NCBI RefSeq assembly: GCF_007896845.1
Contig: NZ_VOHS01000008.1
Location: 124,001-188,000 of the forward strand
DNA: 64,000 bases
Direction: 5' to 3'
Origin: Chitinophaga pinensis
GTDB taxonomy: Bacteria > Bacteroidota > Bacteroidia > Chitinophagales > Chitinophagaceae
Shown here piece after piece: positions 61,876 to 64,000 of this stretch; the stretch's first letter is position 1; each line of letters begins with the position of its first letter. The notes under the pieces are model-generated. The model was not told the origin of the DNA. It did not search any database and worked only from the letters and a program-made list of their open reading frames with translations. Both the position numbers and the translations under genes were made by a program.

Positions 61876-62469
61876 TCAGCTTACCCTGATAATATACGCC
61901 TTACCCAGTGTTTGTGATACCTCCACCTGTACCAGAGTCCCTTTTTCGTATTTATAGACGTTTTTTTTGCCCTCCGGCAGTAACAGTTCATACAATCCAT
62001 TACCGAGTGAGTTAAGCGTCAGAAAGATGCCTAAAGTCTCAGAAAAGATCTTTGTGATCTGACGAGGTTCAATGAAATACATTTCACCTACAGAATGAAT
62101 AATCTCCGCCGTGTTAAGTACAGACTTCTGACCATTCAGTACCACTGAATAATTTTTCGCTTCCCGCTGCGTAATAATAGTCTTGTCATCCCCTTCTTTT
62201 CCCGAGCTTTTAATCACTTTGGAACGTACAAGAATGTTATTATCGAAATCGCAGGAAATATCCAGATTAAATTTCGCCAGCAGTTTCATGTCCACTTTAC
62301 TTTGGATAGAGATATTGCGGGATGCGCCGTTTACTTTACAATGTGCAGTCACGTTACCAATAACGTGATTACTGAAACGTATTTCGTAATTGTGCGTTTG
62401 GGCGTGTAACAATGCACTGTTCAACGTAAACAGGCAGATAAACAGTGTAGACCAGATGGCGCCTTTCAT
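61876..62469 (-). CDS. Exported DUF6134-like hypothetical protein
   Basis: A 197-residue secreted protein: signal peptide (MKGAIWSTLFICLFTLNSALLHAQ), then alternating strands (NYEIRFSNHVIGNV, SVVLNGQKSVLNTA). The pattern agrees with Bacteroidota DUF6134 proteins, but I cannot confirm it. It has a perfect promoter box 43 bases ahead of the ATG. It stands alone between terminators, so it is a single-gene transcript. Function unknown. Confidence 0.6.
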   Translation of the reverse strand: MKGAIWSTLFICLFTLNSALLHAQTHNYEIRFSNHVIGNVTAHCKVNGASRNISIQSKVDMKLLAKFNLDISCDFDNNILVRSKVIKSSGKEGDDKTIITQREAKNYSVVLNGQKSVLNTAEIIHSVGEMYFIEPRQITKIFSETLGIFLTLNSLGNGLYELLLPEGKKNVYKYEKGTLVQVEVSQTLGKAYIIRVS

Positions 62470-62512
62470 GATAAAGGTTTTGGCTATGTTGTAGTAATCC
62501 TTACTTATATAG

Positions 62513-62520
62513 CAAACGTA
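62513..62520 (-). promoter_or_regulatory. -7 box for the exported hypothetical gene
   Basis: Minus-strand TACGTTTG, a perfect TAnnTTTG, leaving a leader of about 37 bases. Confidence 0.5.
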
Positions 62521-62557
62521 CAGTCGCCTGTTTTGTTATATAGTATTAAATATAATA

Positions 62558-62585
62558 AAAATCCTGCCCCGAAAGGCAGGATTTT
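62558..62585. terminator. Terminator of the korA gene
   Basis: Perfect 11-bp stem AAAATCCTGCC / GGCAGGATTTT with a 6-base loop. On the minus strand it ends in a T run, 29 bases past the korA stop. Confidence 0.9.
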
Positions 62586-62614
62586 ATATAAATTATCATG
62601 AAAGAATGACTGCA

Positions 62615-64000
62615 TTACTGCTGCAACATCTCTTTGATCTTGATTACCAATTCTCCTTTAGTAATAGGTACTCCCATTATTTTATTGTAACCAACCGCAT
62701 CAATCAGGAACTGCTCACGGATGATCTTGATCAGCTGACCATTATTGATTTCAGGGATGAGTACTTTATCGTAGCTATGCAGTATTTCTGCAAGGTTTTT
62801 AGGGAACGGACGCAGGTATCTGATGTGTGCATGTGCCACTTCATGACCTTCTGCCAGCAGTTCCAATACAGCACTCTTAATAGCTCCGTAGGTAGAACCC
62901 CAACCCAGTACCAGTACCTTTCCTTTTTCAGGTCCCAGTTCGATGGTCTGTGGAGGAATATGATCAGCGATCTTGTCTACTTTCTCCTGACGGATACGCA
63001 CCATTAACTGATGGTTTTCAGGATCATAGCTCACGTTACCGGTAATGTTCTGTTTTTCCAGACCACCGATGCGGTGTTCCAGACCAGGTGTACCTGGTAC
63101 TGCCCATGGACGTACGAGATTTTCATCACGGTGATAAGGCAGGAACTGCTCTTCGTGATCTTCCAGTCCTTTTTTGAAAGTAACAGGGATCGCAGGCAGA
63201 TCTTTGCTCTGCGGGAAACGCCAAGGTTCAGCACCATTTGCGATATAACCATCGCTCAGGAAAATCACCGGCGTCATATGTGCAATTGAAATGCGGAATG
63301 CTTCAAATACTGCGCTGAAACAGTCTGACGGTGTAGACGCAGATACAATCGGCATCGGACACTCCCCGTTACGGCCATAATAAGCCTGCAGGAGATCAGA
63401 TTGTTCTGTTTTGGTAGGCAGACCGGTTGAAGGACCACCGCGCTGGATATTGACGATCAGCAGTGGAATTTCCAACATTACTGCCAGACCCATTGCTTCA
63501 CCTTTCAGTGCCATACCCGGACCGGAAGTAGTGGTAACACCCATATGGCCTCCATAAGAAGCGCCAATTGCGGAGGTAATACCAGCGATTTCATCTTCTG
63601 CCTGGAAAGTACGGATACCAAAGTTTTTATAACGGCTCAGTTCATGCAGGATATCAGAAGCCGGTGTGATAGGATAAGTACCCAGGAACAATGGCAGATC
63701 AGCTTTCTGACTTGCGGCGATCAGACCGTAAGCGAGGGCGGTATTACCAGTGATGCTGCGGTAGGTACCTGGCTCCATGCGTGCTTTTTCTACACGGAAA
63801 CGGGTGCTGAATGCTTCTACTGTTTCTGCGAAGTTATAACCTGCATGCAGGACCTTCAGGTTACTATCGAGGATATCCGGTTTCTTACCAAATTTCTCAT
63901 TCAGGAAGTTCTCGGTGCTCTCCATATTACGGTCGTACAACCAATAAAGGAAACCGAGTACAAACATGTTCTTTGCACGGTCTTTTTCCTTCATCCCCAT
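62615..64000 (-). CDS. korA: 2-oxoacid:ferredoxin oxidoreductase, alpha subunit (3' part)
   Basis: Decarboxylates 2-oxoglutarate or a related 2-oxoacid to acyl-CoA with ferredoxin. The visible 461 codons hold the end of a fused gamma domain (NMFVLGFLYWLYDR), then the pyrimidine-binding alpha domain (about 80-260: YPITPASDILHELS, FQAEDEIAGI, TTSGPGMALKGE) and a C-terminal transketolase-like domain (VLVLGWGSTYGAIKSAV). The Met at the window edge is internal, so the gene continues beyond 64000. The beta subunit, normally adjacent downstream, is not seen after the stop: a terminator follows instead. Confidence 0.9.
   Translation of the reverse strand: MGMKEKDRAKNMFVLGFLYWLYDRNMESTENFLNEKFGKKPDILDSNLKVLHAGYNFAETVEAFSTRFRVEKARMEPGTYRSITGNTALAYGLIAASQKADLPLFLGTYPITPASDILHELSRYKNFGIRTFQAEDEIAGITSAIGASYGGHMGVTTTSGPGMALKGEAMGLAVMLEIPLLIVNIQRGGPSTGLPTKTEQSDLLQAYYGRNGECPMPIVSASTPSDCFSAVFEAFRISIAHMTPVIFLSDGYIANGAEPWRFPQSKDLPAIPVTFKKGLEDHEEQFLPYHRDENLVRPWAVPGTPGLEHRIGGLEKQNITGNVSYDPENHQLMVRIRQEKVDKIADHIPPQTIELGPEKGKVLVLGWGSTYGAIKSAVLELLAEGHEVAHAHIRYLRPFPKNLAEILHSYDKVLIPEINNGQLIKIIREQFLIDAVGYNKIMGVPITKGELVIKIKEMLQQ

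Overview
The window reads as a chromosomal segment of a gliding-type Bacteroidota, most likely Chitinophaga or a close relative in Chitinophagaceae (inference; no rRNA gene is present to confirm it). Support comes from type IX secretion and gliding genes (porU, porV, a PorP/SprF-like gene, gldJ, gldA), Bacteroidota-restricted families (DUF4292, DUF4293, intracellular MaeB-type malic enzyme, BshA), and repeated promoter boxes of the Bacteroidota type TAnnTTTG a short distance upstream of genes. Gene density is high, strands alternate, and most convergent gene pairs are separated by a clear hairpin terminator. I see no tRNA, rRNA, CRISPR, insertion sequence or prophage.

Layout. 1-13 kb: edge of an unidentified gene, malic enzyme, a DUF4293 membrane protein, uvrA, a sigma-70 family factor, a thiolase, rlmN, two pseudouridine synthases (the first with a long basic repeat arm) and a 1-Cys peroxiredoxin. 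13-25 kb: a hypothetical gene, a WYL regulator next to adenine deaminase, anmK, an exported vWA protein, upp, a PorP/SprF-like protein, an EI24 membrane protein overlapping an RsmI-like methyltransferase, and an exported M28 peptidase. 25-37 kb: bshA, then a leftward envelope operon dut-TPR-DUF4292-EnvC, then ispF, porV and porU. 37-44 kb: gldJ divergent from porU, bcp, an active-site-complete M23 peptidase, a LytS/LytTR-type sensor-regulator pair and an exported intradiol dioxygenase.

44.2-54.3 kb is the most unusual part: twelve leftward genes forming a Ter (tellurite/stress response) locus. It has three TerD paralogues, three vWA proteins all starting MRRLP, a HAD phosphatase, a phosphoribosyltransferase, a YggT-like small membrane protein, a PP2C phosphatase carrying an N-terminal Ig-like domain, a Ser/Thr kinase with a zinc ribbon, and TerC. 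Several genes overlap, one by 67 nt. The cluster is interrupted by a palindrome over a terD stop codon and by a copy of a short inverted-repeat element whose other copy is at the left edge of the window. The TerY-phosphatase-kinase triad and the PRTase-HAD pair are known parts of Ter systems; this arrangement lacks a visible ATP-grasp ligase and TerB.

54.5-64 kb: gldA, enolase, a DivIC/FtsB-like septum protein, a small hypothetical gene, endonuclease III, a DUF2071 protein, a nucleoside-permease-like transporter followed by a Gfo/Idh/MocA oxidoreductase, an exported hypothetical protein, and the 3' part of a 2-oxoacid:ferredoxin oxidoreductase alpha subunit that runs off the right edge.
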